From the NCBI GenBank assembly GCA_965229765.1, contig CBDDJT010000004.1, positions 992,001 to 1,056,000 on the forward strand: a DNA stretch of 64,000 nucleotides, written 5' to 3'. Below, one piece after another: positions 56,523 to 64,000 of the stretch. This DNA is from ASV31 sp965229765 (lineage in GTDB: Bacteria > Pseudomonadota > Alphaproteobacteria > Rhodobacterales > Rhodobacteraceae). The notes beneath the pieces were generated by a model. It searched no databases and had not been told where the DNA came from. It saw only the letters and a list, made by a program, of their open reading frames with translations. The first letter of the stretch is position 1. Each line of letters begins with the position of its first letter. A program made the position numbers and the translations under genes.

Positions 56523-57427
56523 CCTATTCCGGCATCTGGCCCGTCGCCCCGACACCCTTCAACGATGACGGATCGCTCGATCCCGAGGGGATGAAGCGTG
56601 TCCTCGACTGCCTGATCGATCAGGGTGCGGACGGCATCTGCATCCTGGCGAACTTTTCCGAGCAGTTCCTGATTTCGGACGCGGAACGCGAGGTGCTGAT
56701 GCGCCTGTGCCTCGAACATGTCGCGGGCCGGGTGCCGGTGATCGTCACCATCAGCCATTTCGCCACCCAGATCGCGGTGGAACGCGCGCGGCTGGCCAAG
56801 GCGCTGGGCGCCGATATCGTGATGATGATGCCGCCCTACCACGGCGCGCTGCTCAAGGGTACGCCCGAACAGACGTTCGAGCAGTTCCGCGCCGTGGGCG
56901 AGGTGGGCATCCCGATCATGGTGCAGGACGCACCGCTTTCGGGCGTAGTCCTGCCGGTGCCGCTTCTGGTGCGCATGGCGCGAGAGATCGAAGAGGTGCG
57001 CCTTTTCAAGATCGAATGCCCGCAGGCCGCGAACAAGCTGCGCGCGCTGATCGCCGAGGGTGGAGAGGTGATCGAAGGCCCCTTCGACGGCGAAGAGGGC
57101 ATCACGCTTCTGGCCGATCTCGACGCCGGGGCCACCGGCTCGATGACCAGCGGCATGATCGTCGACCAGATCAAACCTGTCATCGAACGGCATCTCGCCG
57201 GCGACGTCATCGGCGCGACCGAGGCATACGGTCGCGTGGCCATGGCCATCAACCACGAGAACCGGCAATGCGGCTGGCGTTCGACCAAGGCCGCGATGGT
57301 CGAGGGCGGCGTGATCCGGTCCGAATTCTGCCGACATCCTATCTCGCCGCTGCATCCCGCGATCCGCGCGCGGTTGCTGGACCTCTTGCGCCCACTCGAA
57401 CCGATGGTCCTGAGCTGGGGAAAATGA
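56519..57427 (+). CDS. DHDPS-family 2-keto-3-deoxy-acid dehydratase (L-KDA-dehydratase-like)
   Basis: A 302-residue class I Schiff-base enzyme of the DapA family. The catalytic Lys is kept in VRLFKIECP (about residue 163). The usual GTTGE loop reads ANFSEQF and the usual YN(V)P segment reads VQDAPLSG, so the catalytic Tyr is absent. These replacements resemble L-2-keto-3-deoxyarabonate dehydratase, from memory of that family. It would form 2-oxoglutarate semialdehyde from a five-carbon keto-deoxy acid. The ALDH gene follows after 4 bp. Confidence 0.88.
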   Translation: MTYSGIWPVAPTPFNDDGSLDPEGMKRVLDCLIDQGADGICILANFSEQFLISDAEREVLMRLCLEHVAGRVPVIVTISHFATQIAVERARLAKALGADIVMMMPPYHGALLKGTPEQTFEQFRAVGEVGIPIMVQDAPLSGVVLPVPLLVRMAREIEEVRLFKIECPQAANKLRALIAEGGEVIEGPFDGEEGITLLADLDAGATGSMTSGMIVDQIKPVIERHLAGDVIGATEAYGRVAMAINHENRQCGWRSTKAAMVEGGVIRSEFCRHPISPLHPAIRARLLDLLRPLEPMVLSWGK

Positions 57428-57431
57428 ACTT

Positions 57432-58958
57432 ATGCTGACCGGAAAGAACCTTGTCGACGGGGCCTGGCATGGCTCGGACTCCGCGCTGCCGTCTGGCGAT
57501 GTCGACGGGCTGTCCGTCGCCCAGGCGACGATGGCGCAGGTGGATGCCGCCTGCCGTGCCGCGCGCCGCGACTTCCGCGCCTTCGCCGGAACCTCGCGCG
57601 AGGCCCGCGCGGCGTTCCTGCGCGCCATCGCCGAAGAGATCGACGCGCTGGGCGACGCGATAACCGAAACCGCCATGGCCGAATCCGGCCTGCCAGAGGC
57701 GCGACTGGTCGGTGAACGCGGACGCACCACCGGCCAGCTTCGGATGTTCGCCGACCTGATCGAAACGCCCGACTACCTTGATGCGCGTATCGACCCGGCG
57801 CTGCCGGACCGCCAGCCGCTCCCCCGCCCCGAAATCCGCCTGACGCATCGCCCGATCGGGCCCGTGGCGGTCTTCGGCGCGTCGAACTTCCCGCTCGCCT
57901 TCTCGACGGCGGGTGGCGACACCGCAAGCGCGCTGGCCGCCGGCTGCCCGGTGATCGTCAAGGGGCACCCCGCCCATCCCGGAACCGCCGAACTGGTGGC
58001 CCGGGCCATCGCGGCCGCCGTCTCGCGCTGCGACATGCCCGCCGCGACGTTCCAGCTGGTGCATGGCGCCGGGCGCGAGGTGGGCGAAGCGCTGGTCCGC
58101 CATCACGAGATCTGTGCGGTGGGCTTCACCGGCTCTCTCCGCGGCGGGCGCGCGCTTTACGACCTCTGCCATGCGCGCGCCGTCCCGATCCCGTTCTACG
58201 GCGAACTGGGGTCGGTCAACCCGTGCTTCGTGCTGCCCGCCGCGCTTTCGGCCCGGGCCGGGGTCATCGCCACCGGCTGGGTGCAGTCCCTGACCATGGG
58301 CGCCGGGCAGTTCTGCACGAACCCGGGCGTGATCGTCGCCATCCGTGGAGACGGGCTTGCCGAGTTCACCTCCGAGGCCGTCGCCGCAGCCGATGCGGGG
58401 GCGGGGCAGAAGATGCTGACCGACGCCATCTGCGGTGCCTTCAGGGACGGACGGAACATGCTGGCCGGCAAGGCCGAGCCGCTGACCGCGCCGCGCGACG
58501 CCGAAGAGCCGGGGCACGCCAGCCCGGCGATCTTCCGGACCGACGCGGCGACATGGCGCGCGACGCCCGACCTTCAGGAAGAGGTGTTCGGCCCCGCCGG
58601 CATCATCGTGGAATGCGCGGACACGGACGAGATGCAGGCGATCGCCGAAGGCCTTGCCGGCCAGCTTACCGCGACGCTGCAGGCCGATGACGGCGATCAT
58701 GCACTTGCCCGCGATCTCCTGCCGACGCTGGAGGAAAAGGCAGGCCGCCTCATCTGGAACAACTGGCCCACGGGGGTAGAGGTCTGTTCGGCCATGATGC
58801 ACGGCGGCCCCTATCCGGCCAGCACGGACGTCCGCTCTACCTCTGTCGGCACGCTGGCGATCGTCCGCTGGCTGCGTCCGGTCAGCTACCAGAACCTGCC
58901 CGCCGCCCTGTTCCCCCATCGCGAACTTGCCGGCCAGGGCCTGACCGAACCCGCCTGA
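57432..58958 (+). CDS. Aldehyde dehydrogenase (alpha-ketoglutarate-semialdehyde-dehydrogenase-like)
   Basis: A 508-residue NAD(P)-dependent ALDH. The cofactor and active-site segments are HRPIGPVAVFGASNFPLAFS, VGFTGSLRGGRAL, the Glu in FYGELGSVNPCFVLP and the nucleophile Cys in GAGQFCTNPG. The shape matches the group that oxidises 2-oxoglutarate semialdehyde and fatty aldehydes. It ends the acid-sugar operon, converting the semialdehyde to 2-oxoglutarate for the TCA cycle. Confidence 0.92.
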   Translation: MLTGKNLVDGAWHGSDSALPSGDVDGLSVAQATMAQVDAACRAARRDFRAFAGTSREARAAFLRAIAEEIDALGDAITETAMAESGLPEARLVGERGRTTGQLRMFADLIETPDYLDARIDPALPDRQPLPRPEIRLTHRPIGPVAVFGASNFPLAFSTAGGDTASALAAGCPVIVKGHPAHPGTAELVARAIAAAVSRCDMPAATFQLVHGAGREVGEALVRHHEICAVGFTGSLRGGRALYDLCHARAVPIPFYGELGSVNPCFVLPAALSARAGVIATGWVQSLTMGAGQFCTNPGVIVAIRGDGLAEFTSEAVAAADAGAGQKMLTDAICGAFRDGRNMLAGKAEPLTAPRDAEEPGHASPAIFRTDAATWRATPDLQEEVFGPAGIIVECADTDEMQAIAEGLAGQLTATLQADDGDHALARDLLPTLEEKAGRLIWNNWPTGVEVCSAMMHGGPYPASTDVRSTSVGTLAIVRWLRPVSYQNLPAALFPHRELAGQGLTEPA

Positions 58959-58970
58959 CCCTCAGGCTCC

Positions 58971-58995
58971 GGGCTGCGGGCTGCGGGCTGCGGGC
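58971..58995. repeat. 7-bp tandem repeat between convergent genes
   Basis: GGGCTGC occurs three times in a row (58971-58991) followed by GGGC. It lies in the 52-bp space between the ALDH stop and the pentapeptide gene stop. It is a short slippage-prone tract with no evident function. Confidence 0.8.
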
Positions 58996-59010
58996 GTCCC
59001 CCTTGGGATG

Positions 59011-59418
59011 TCAGCAGTTGGCGTTGTTCTCGGCGCCGTCGGGCATGGTCGTGCGACAGAAGATGACCCCGTCAAGCTTTGCGTCGGTCATGTCCGCGCC
59101 GGTCAGGTTCGCGCTGCTCATGTCGGACCATGACAGCGTGGCTCCTGTCAGTGTCGCGCCCACGAACCGCGTTCCCTGAAGGTTGGCGCCATACAGGTTC
59201 GCCCCGGAAAGATCCGCCCCGCTGAGATCGCCGTTCACCAGGTTGGGCGCACCCCCCAGCTCGGCCTCGTAAACGGCGGCCCAGCGCAGGTCGCTGCCGC
59301 TCAAATCGCAGCCGATGCATTCCTGTGTTTCCTTCAGCCGCTTCATCGCATCGGCATCACCTGCCGCTACGGAAAGCGGGAAAACCCCCGCGATGGCAAA
59401 CACGAACAGCTTGAACAT
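59011..59418 (-). CDS. Exported pentapeptide-repeat protein
   Basis: A 135-residue protein. A signal peptide (MFKLFVFAIAGVFPLSVAAG) is followed by a short CxxC-containing segment, ECIGCDLSGSDL. About ten A(D/N)LxG-type pentapeptides follow (DLSGADLSGANLYGANLQG and onward). Cys residues near the end (FCR and the final Cys) may pair. Such proteins form a right-handed beta helix; function is unknown. The ATG at 59418 has GGAGG upstream. It is convergent with the acid-sugar operon. Confidence 0.88.
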   Translation of the reverse strand: MFKLFVFAIAGVFPLSVAAGDADAMKRLKETQECIGCDLSGSDLRWAAVYEAELGGAPNLVNGDLSGADLSGANLYGANLQGTRFVGATLTGATLSWSDMSSANLTGADMTDAKLDGVIFCRTTMPDGAENNANC

Positions 59419-59489
59419 GGCGTCCTCCGTTCTTCTGGTCCCCGGCGGACAGCCTAGCACCTGACCCGCGCCCGTGGCGAGCGTCGTTC

Positions 59490-59735
59490 CTACCGTCTTG
59501 CGGCGTAGACGGGAAAGCATTGGGCAATGGATCGAACGGTCGGCTGTTCATAGACCAGCGTCGTGCCACCCTCTGCCGAACGGATTTCCCACCCGGCGGT
59601 GTAGCCGAAGTCGGTTTCGCCGACCAATGCGGCCTCGCAGCTTGCACGGCTGTCCCACGCGGACAAATTGGTCCCCGGATCGACATTCACCTCGCCGGAT
59701 GCATAGACCGTCACGACAACCCAGACCCAAAGCAT
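59490..59735 (-). CDS. Small protein of unknown function (81 residues)
   Basis: The product begins with a hydrophobic stretch MLWVWVVVTVYASGEVN, then a soluble part with two Cys residues (ASCEAAL and AQCFPV). A GGGGGGA sequence lies upstream of the ATG at 59735. A longer in-frame start at 59816 has no better ribosome binding site. I do not recognise a family. The hydrophobic start suggests an exported or membrane-anchored protein with one disulfide. Confidence 0.6.
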   Translation of the reverse strand: MLWVWVVVTVYASGEVNVDPGTNLSAWDSRASCEAALVGETDFGYTAGWEIRSAEGGTTLVYEQPTVRSIAQCFPVYAARR

Positions 59736-59911
59736 GACTTCGTCCCCCCGGGGGCCGGCAAAGCCCCCGTCCTCGTAGCAGACTTCGCGCGCCGGGCCAA
59801 CGATACGCTCTGCCATTCGGGCGGCGGCGCGATGCTGGCCGTTGCCTTTGCCGCCGAATTGGGGTCGAGATATCGGGGTGACTGGCAGGTTCGTCCAGGG
59901 GATCCGAGGCG

Positions 59912-61285
59912 ATGACCGGTTTTCGAATTGTCTTGTGTATGATGGCCGTGATGGGCGTTCCGGGTCCTTCGGCCGCGCAGGGTGCGGCGCCGGAATGCGC
60001 GGGGCCGCTTGCCGATTGCCTGATCGCAGAGGCGAATGCCGCCGTCCAACTGGTCTCGCGGTCGTCCTCCATGGACGAGATCCATTTCTCGGTGGCGGTT
60101 GCGCTTGGCGATCTGGGGCGGTTCGACGCGGCGCTTGAAAGCGCGGGCCGCATAGACGATGCGCGCACCCGGGCAGAGGCGCTGGGCGAAATCGCGGGCG
60201 CCGCCGCGCGCATTGGCGCCTTTTCCCGTGCCCGCGAAATCGCGATGTCCATTGTCGATGGTCGCGTGAAATCGGCCAAGGTCGCCGCGCTGGAAGCGCT
60301 TGCCGGGCACCTGGCCGCCGCCGGCCGGATCGAAGAGGCGTTCGATACCGTCATCGCCATCGACAACCCGTTCCGCCGGTCCGAGGCGCAGGCGGCCATC
60401 GCCATTTCGGCGGCGCGGGCGGGCGATATTCCCGCCGGTATCCGCGCGGCAACGCGGATCGCCACCAGCTACTGGTTCACCTCCGATCAGGACGGGCTGA
60501 AGATCGCGTCGGGCCTTGTGTCGCGCTCGGGAGAGTTCGACCACTTCTGGTTCCATCAGGCGCTTGCCGCCATCGCCCGCATCCAGGCCGAAACCGGCGA
60601 CGTGCTGGGCGCGCTGCAAACCGCGGGTTCGATCCCGGAACTGTCCGGCCGTTCCCGCGCGATGGCGGGCATCGCGCGTGTGCAGGCCGAAAGCGGCGAT
60701 ATCGAGGGCGCCCGCGCCACGGCGCGCGTAATAGAGGCAGCCTACGGCGATCTGGAAGCCATGGTCGCCATCGCGCGCGCCATGGCTGCATCGGGCAAGG
60801 TCGATACCGCCCTTGAACTCGCCCGCGACATCGTGCGCGCCTACGGCGATGCGTCGGCGATCGTGGCCGTGGCGGTCGAACAGGCGCGCCGGGGCTCGGT
60901 CGATGCAAGCATCAGGACGGCCACCGGAATCGACAACCTCGACAGCCGTACACAGGCGCTGTCGGGTGTCGCCGCGGCACTGGTGCAGGTCGGACGGCTG
61001 GACGACGCGCTTGGCCTTCTGCCGATGATACCAGAGGCGGGCGACCGCGCCGATCTTGTGCGCGCACTTGCCGTCTTGCTGGCGTCCGCGGGCGCCCCGG
61101 GCTCCGCGCTCGATGTCGCCGACCGCTTTGCAGGCGCGCGCGACTGGGGCGAAATCCGGGTTGCCGTTGCACTGGCCCAGGCGCGTGCGGGTGACGTGCA
61201 GGGCGCCCAGACCACGGCACGGGCGCTTCAGGACGACATGCTGCGTGCGATCGCACTTGCGGGCATCGCGCCCTTCGCGCCCTGA
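59912..61285 (+). CDS. Exported TPR/HEAT-like repeat protein
   Basis: A 457-residue protein with a probable signal peptide (residues 1-22, ending PSAAQG) and then about a dozen helical-pair repeats of roughly 30-33 residues. The repeating pattern is A-x-IA-x(2)-QA-x(2)-GD-x(2)-GA-x(2)-TA-x(2)-I, for example IARVQAESGDIEGARATARVI. This looks like an alpha-solenoid related to TPR proteins. It is probably a periplasmic scaffold. It ends 2 bp from the stop of the convergent apbE gene and is divergent from the 81-residue protein. Confidence 0.85.
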   Translation: MTGFRIVLCMMAVMGVPGPSAAQGAAPECAGPLADCLIAEANAAVQLVSRSSSMDEIHFSVAVALGDLGRFDAALESAGRIDDARTRAEALGEIAGAAARIGAFSRAREIAMSIVDGRVKSAKVAALEALAGHLAAAGRIEEAFDTVIAIDNPFRRSEAQAAIAISAARAGDIPAGIRAATRIATSYWFTSDQDGLKIASGLVSRSGEFDHFWFHQALAAIARIQAETGDVLGALQTAGSIPELSGRSRAMAGIARVQAESGDIEGARATARVIEAAYGDLEAMVAIARAMAASGKVDTALELARDIVRAYGDASAIVAVAVEQARRGSVDASIRTATGIDNLDSRTQALSGVAAALVQVGRLDDALGLLPMIPEAGDRADLVRALAVLLASAGAPGSALDVADRFAGARDWGEIRVAVALAQARAGDVQGAQTTARALQDDMLRAIALAGIAPFAP

Positions 61286-61287
61286 CC

Positions 61288-62253
61288 TCAGATGTCCCTG
61301 GTGCTTCCGTCCATGCGTGTCAGCATTACACGGGATCCGGGATAGCCGGCCAGCAGACGGCGCGCTGACGCCTCCCCCGCGACATAGATCGCCGTCGATA
61401 GCGCATCGGCCCATACCGCGCGCGGTGACACCACCGCGACCTGTGCCAGCCGATTGGCGCTTTCGCCGGTGCGGGGGTCAAAGATGTGGTGCCGCCCCGG
61501 ACCCTTCAGGCGCGTGCCATACCCGCCCGACACCGCCAGAGCCGCGTCCGCCAGCGCAAGATCGCGCGCGATGCCGGCCGGCGCAAAGGGGTCGGCCAGC
61601 CCGATGTCGAAGGGCCTTCCATCCGACGCCTCGCCCAGCGCCCGGGTCTCGCCAAGTTCGATCATCGCGTTCTCGAAGCCCTCGTTGCCAAGGATCGTGG
61701 TTATGCGGTCCGTGATGTGTCCCTGCGCGATCCCGTTCAGACTGATCGCCATGCCGGGGCGGGCAAGGCGAAGGCCACGCGCCCCGATGTCCACGGCGCC
61801 GTGATCGACAAGCGCACGCGCTTTTTCCAGTTCCGCCGCCGACGCAAGACCGGCGGCGTGAAGCCGCCAGAGCGGCTGTATCGTGGGATCGAACGCGCCA
61901 CGGCTGAGCGTGGCAATGCGCAGGCTTTCCTCCGTGACCTCGACCAGTGCGTGCGCCGGGCGGTCCAGCGCACCATCCCGGTTCAGCCGCACGATCTGGC
62001 TGTGCGGCCGGTACAGGCTGAAGATGTCCTCCAGCCTGTTGACCTCGACCAGCATTCGGCGGATCGCGCGGCGGGCCACGTCGGGATCGGGATGCCAAAG
62101 CGTCATCGCAGACACCCCGCCCAGAACCTCGCCTTGCCAGCGTACGGGCACCGGCGCCCCGTTCAGCCTGCCAAGCGCCAGCGCCCCCAGCGGCAGGGCA
62201 AGTCCCGCCCCGACCACCCGAAGCGCGGTGCGGCGCGTCATGGCGGCGCTCAT
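61288..62253 (-). CDS. apbE: FAD:protein FMN transferase (ApbE family; NosX/NirX-like)
   Basis: A 321-residue ApbE protein. A twin-arginine-like start, MTRRTALRVVGAGLALPLGALALG, suggests export by Tat. GYGTRLKGPGRHHIFDPRTGES and ADALSTAIYVAG contain the Mg- and FAD-binding residues. It attaches FMN to a Thr or Ser in partner proteins. The gene overlaps the stop of the NirI/NosR-type gene by four bases, so that protein is the obvious target. In denitrifiers this partner is called NosX or NirX. Confidence 0.92.
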   Translation of the reverse strand: MSAAMTRRTALRVVGAGLALPLGALALGRLNGAPVPVRWQGEVLGGVSAMTLWHPDPDVARRAIRRMLVEVNRLEDIFSLYRPHSQIVRLNRDGALDRPAHALVEVTEESLRIATLSRGAFDPTIQPLWRLHAAGLASAAELEKARALVDHGAVDIGARGLRLARPGMAISLNGIAQGHITDRITTILGNEGFENAMIELGETRALGEASDGRPFDIGLADPFAPAGIARDLALADAALAVSGGYGTRLKGPGRHHIFDPRTGESANRLAQVAVVSPRAVWADALSTAIYVAGEASARRLLAGYPGSRVMLTRMDGSTRDI

Positions 62254-64000
62254 GCCGTCACCCCGGCGGGCAGGATCAGGCCGCCCGATGTCCCGTCAGG
62301 CCGCGTTCCCGCCCGCTCTCGACGCTTGCGGATCTGGGCAAGCGGCGGGCAGCGCCTGTCATCGTGGTACTCCACCTGGCAATCCAGGCACTGAAAGCAT
62401 TCGGCCATCACGATCTTGCCCGACCGCTCTATCGCGCGCACCGGGCAGGACCGCTCGCAAAGATGACAGGGGTTGCCGCATTCCGGGCGGCGCTTGAGCA
62501 TCTCGACAAGATGCAGCCGGTCCAGGATCGCAAGCGCCGCGCCAAGCGGACAGAGAAAGCGGCAGAAGGCCCGTTCGGTGAACAGCCCGATCAACAGGAG
62601 GATCACGGCGTAGACCACATAGGGCCACCCGCGTGCGAACATCGCGGTAATGGCGGTCTTGAACGGCTCCACCTCCTGCGCGACGTGCCCGGCCTCCGGC
62701 GCGAAGACGACAAGCGCAAGGATCGTTCCCAGCGCCACGTACTTGACGCTCCACAACCGGCGCTGAAGGTGCTCTTTCGGGTTCCACTGGGGCAGCCGAA
62801 GCGCGTGGGCGACACGCGCAAGCAATTCCTGCAACGCCCCGAACGGACACAGCCAGCCGCAGAACACGCCGCGCCCCAGCAGCACCAGCGACACCGCGGT
62901 ATAGACCGAAAGGATGACGATCAGCGGTTCTGCAAGATAGAAGGCAAGGCCAAGGTTCTCGAACGGCGCCCTGAGATAGTTGATAAGATTCACGATGGAC
63001 AGCTGTGCGCTGGCAGTCCAGCCGATCCAGACCAGCGTGAACAGAAGAAACCCGTTCCTGACATGGCGGTGCAGCCGCCGCCGCCGGCTGATCGCATCCT
63101 GGAAGGCAAGGATCAGCGTCAGTACCGCCAGCGCCGCGCACAGAATGGCGATGTCGGTCCGGCCCTCGACCCAGGGTTCCAGCCAGACCGGCGCCGGCTC
63201 GGGCTCTGGCATCAGGATCATCGAGGCCGGCAGCCGATAGGTCAGGTCGGCAAGCACGAAAGGCTCCAGCCGACCGTCAGGCAGGCGCGCCGCGGCAAGC
63301 AACTCTGCCTGCCATGGCGCCATCGGATCGAACCCGCCATCGCGCGGCAGAAGCAGCAGGTCCGCGACCCGTCCGCGCGCGGGGATCATGTCGGCCTTTT
63401 CGAACTCAAAGACCTGCCCGTCCTGCACCACCCGCACCCGGTCCAGCGAAAACCCGGCGGACAGGTTGTTGAACCGCGTGCCGCGATGGTCGTAGACGCC
63501 GCCAAGCGTGCCCACATGCACCGCCATCGTCCCCTCGGGTGTGCCGTTCACAAGCTGGTCGTAGGGTTCAAGCCCCACGCCGTTCCGGCCGACCTTCGGC
63601 GGATTGGCATAGCCGAACACCACGTCGGAATACAGCGCATCGGGCCCCCCGATGGCGGGCACCTCGGGCAGGTGATCGCCAAGGCCGGCCCGTTCCATCG
63701 CGCCCGCAAGGTCCGCGTTGGTGACGCGGGCCCGCGCAAGACCGCCCTCTGCCACCAGATCCAGCGGGCTCATCGGCCTGAAGTTGATCATGTCGATGGT
63801 CGGCTCGGTCACGATGATCTCTTCGGTGCGAAACCGCAGGACCATCCGCGCGCCTTCCTGCACCGCGTTGCGCATCGCCCGCGCCGAGATCGTGGCCCCT
63901 GCGACGAAACCGGGTGGCAACCGCCCTTCCACGCCCAGCCGCGCCTCGGTGCCTTCAAGCCCGCCAAGAAACATCACCAGCTGTGCCGTGCGCCTCTGGT
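62250..64000 (-). CDS. NirI/NosR-family membrane flavo-iron-sulfur protein (start outside window)
   Basis: The frame is open to base 64000, so only the C-terminal 583 residues are seen. Near the left end of the visible part is AGATISARAMRNAV, a flavin-attachment-type motif. A periplasmic domain follows, then about six membrane helices with GRGVFCGWLCPFGA and RAFCRFLCPLGAA Cys pairs. Two C-terminal 4Fe-4S-like clusters lie in CGNPCHLCERSCP and CFQCLDCQ. NosR and NirI share this plan. With apbE following directly, a nirI-nirX-type pair or a nosR-linked variant is likely. A truncated N-terminus prevents a firm choice. Confidence 0.88.
   Translation of the reverse strand, partial: QRRTAQLVMFLGGLEGTEARLGVEGRLPPGFVAGATISARAMRNAVQEGARMVLRFRTEEIIVTEPTIDMINFRPMSPLDLVAEGGLARARVTNADLAGAMERAGLGDHLPEVPAIGGPDALYSDVVFGYANPPKVGRNGVGLEPYDQLVNGTPEGTMAVHVGTLGGVYDHRGTRFNNLSAGFSLDRVRVVQDGQVFEFEKADMIPARGRVADLLLLPRDGGFDPMAPWQAELLAAARLPDGRLEPFVLADLTYRLPASMILMPEPEPAPVWLEPWVEGRTDIAILCAALAVLTLILAFQDAISRRRRLHRHVRNGFLLFTLVWIGWTASAQLSIVNLINYLRAPFENLGLAFYLAEPLIVILSVYTAVSLVLLGRGVFCGWLCPFGALQELLARVAHALRLPQWNPKEHLQRRLWSVKYVALGTILALVVFAPEAGHVAQEVEPFKTAITAMFARGWPYVVYAVILLLIGLFTERAFCRFLCPLGAALAILDRLHLVEMLKRRPECGNPCHLCERSCPVRAIERSGKIVMAECFQCLDCQVEYHDDRRCPPLAQIRKRRERAGTRPDGTSGGLILPAGVTA

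Noticed and set aside
1..64000. CRISPR array, tRNA, rRNA, transposase or phage genes
   Set aside because: No regularly spaced repeats, cloverleaf-like tracts, transposase or phage motifs were seen on either strand. The only repeats are the inverted elements and short tandem tracts listed.

Overview
The window is GC-rich, gene-dense DNA that looks like the accessory catabolic part of a chromosome or large plasmid of a marine or soil alphaproteobacterium, most likely Rhodobacterales (Rhodobacteraceae). That placement is an inference. It rests on three TRAP-type uptake systems, coxMSL-order molybdenum hydroxylase genes, many start/stop overlaps of the ATGA type, LysR, TetR and GntR regulators beside divergent promoters, and a NirI/NosR-ApbE pair at the right edge. 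I see no tRNA, rRNA, CRISPR array, transposase or replication gene.

Layout. (A) 1-222 is the first part of an ABC exporter gene leaving the window. (B) 0.64-19.6 kb is a large catabolic block: a creatininase-family amidohydrolase, an alpha/beta hydrolase, a flavin (LLM) monooxygenase with a LysR regulator, a TRAP transporter, a NodB/PuuE-type hydrolase, two cupins, a three-subunit molybdenum hydroxylase, two OsmC proteins, a peroxiredoxin-like protein, a TetR regulator, a cyclase-family hydrolase, an FAD monooxygenase, a Gfo/Idh oxidoreductase and a flavin reductase. Four divergent promoter regions in it share an AT-rich palindrome, TTTAKM-N4-GATAAA, in six copies. It is the obvious candidate operator of the TetR protein encoded inside the block. 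The enzyme set suits oxidative opening of an N-heterocycle or cyclic imide followed by amide hydrolysis; the substrate is not determined.

(C) 19.8-37.1 kb is a second block: two maleate-isomerase-fold paralogues that both lack the two catalytic cysteines, an isocitrate-lyase/PEP-mutase-family lyase, a second NodB/PuuE-type hydrolase, a second FAD monooxygenase, a GntR/UTRA regulator, a Liv-type ABC importer, a thiamine-diphosphate enzyme, a TAXI TRAP system, two SDRs and a metallo-beta-lactamase-fold hydrolase. Four copies of the palindrome TTGTCYGGACAA lie in three divergent promoter regions and mark a second regulon, probably that of the GntR/UTRA protein. (D) 37.1-50.6 kb has an FCD-GntR regulator with an HMG-CoA-lyase-like enzyme, an SDR with a degenerate active site and a small unknown protein on one strand. 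On the other strand lies a long run: CoA-transferase, an unusual HTH/coiled-coil repeat protein, ATP-dependent hydantoinase A and B, a carbamoylsarcosine-amidase-like hydrolase and a sugar-type ABC importer. HyuA and the importer permease carry nearly matching N-terminal coiled-coil peptides at the same residue numbers, hinting at physical coupling with the coiled-coil protein.

(E) 50.6-59.0 kb is a compact acid-sugar locus: FCD-GntR regulator, TRAP transporter, PdxA2-type dehydrogenase, L-rhamnonate-dehydratase-like enolase-superfamily enzyme, an L-2-keto-3-deoxyarabonate-dehydratase-like enzyme and an alpha-ketoglutarate-semialdehyde-dehydrogenase-like ALDH. Together these predict conversion of a five-carbon aldonate to 2-oxoglutarate. 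(F) 59.0-64.0 kb holds a pentapeptide-repeat protein, a small unknown protein, an exported repeat protein, and an apbE gene overlapping the end of a NirI/NosR-type membrane flavo-iron-sulfur protein that runs out of the window.
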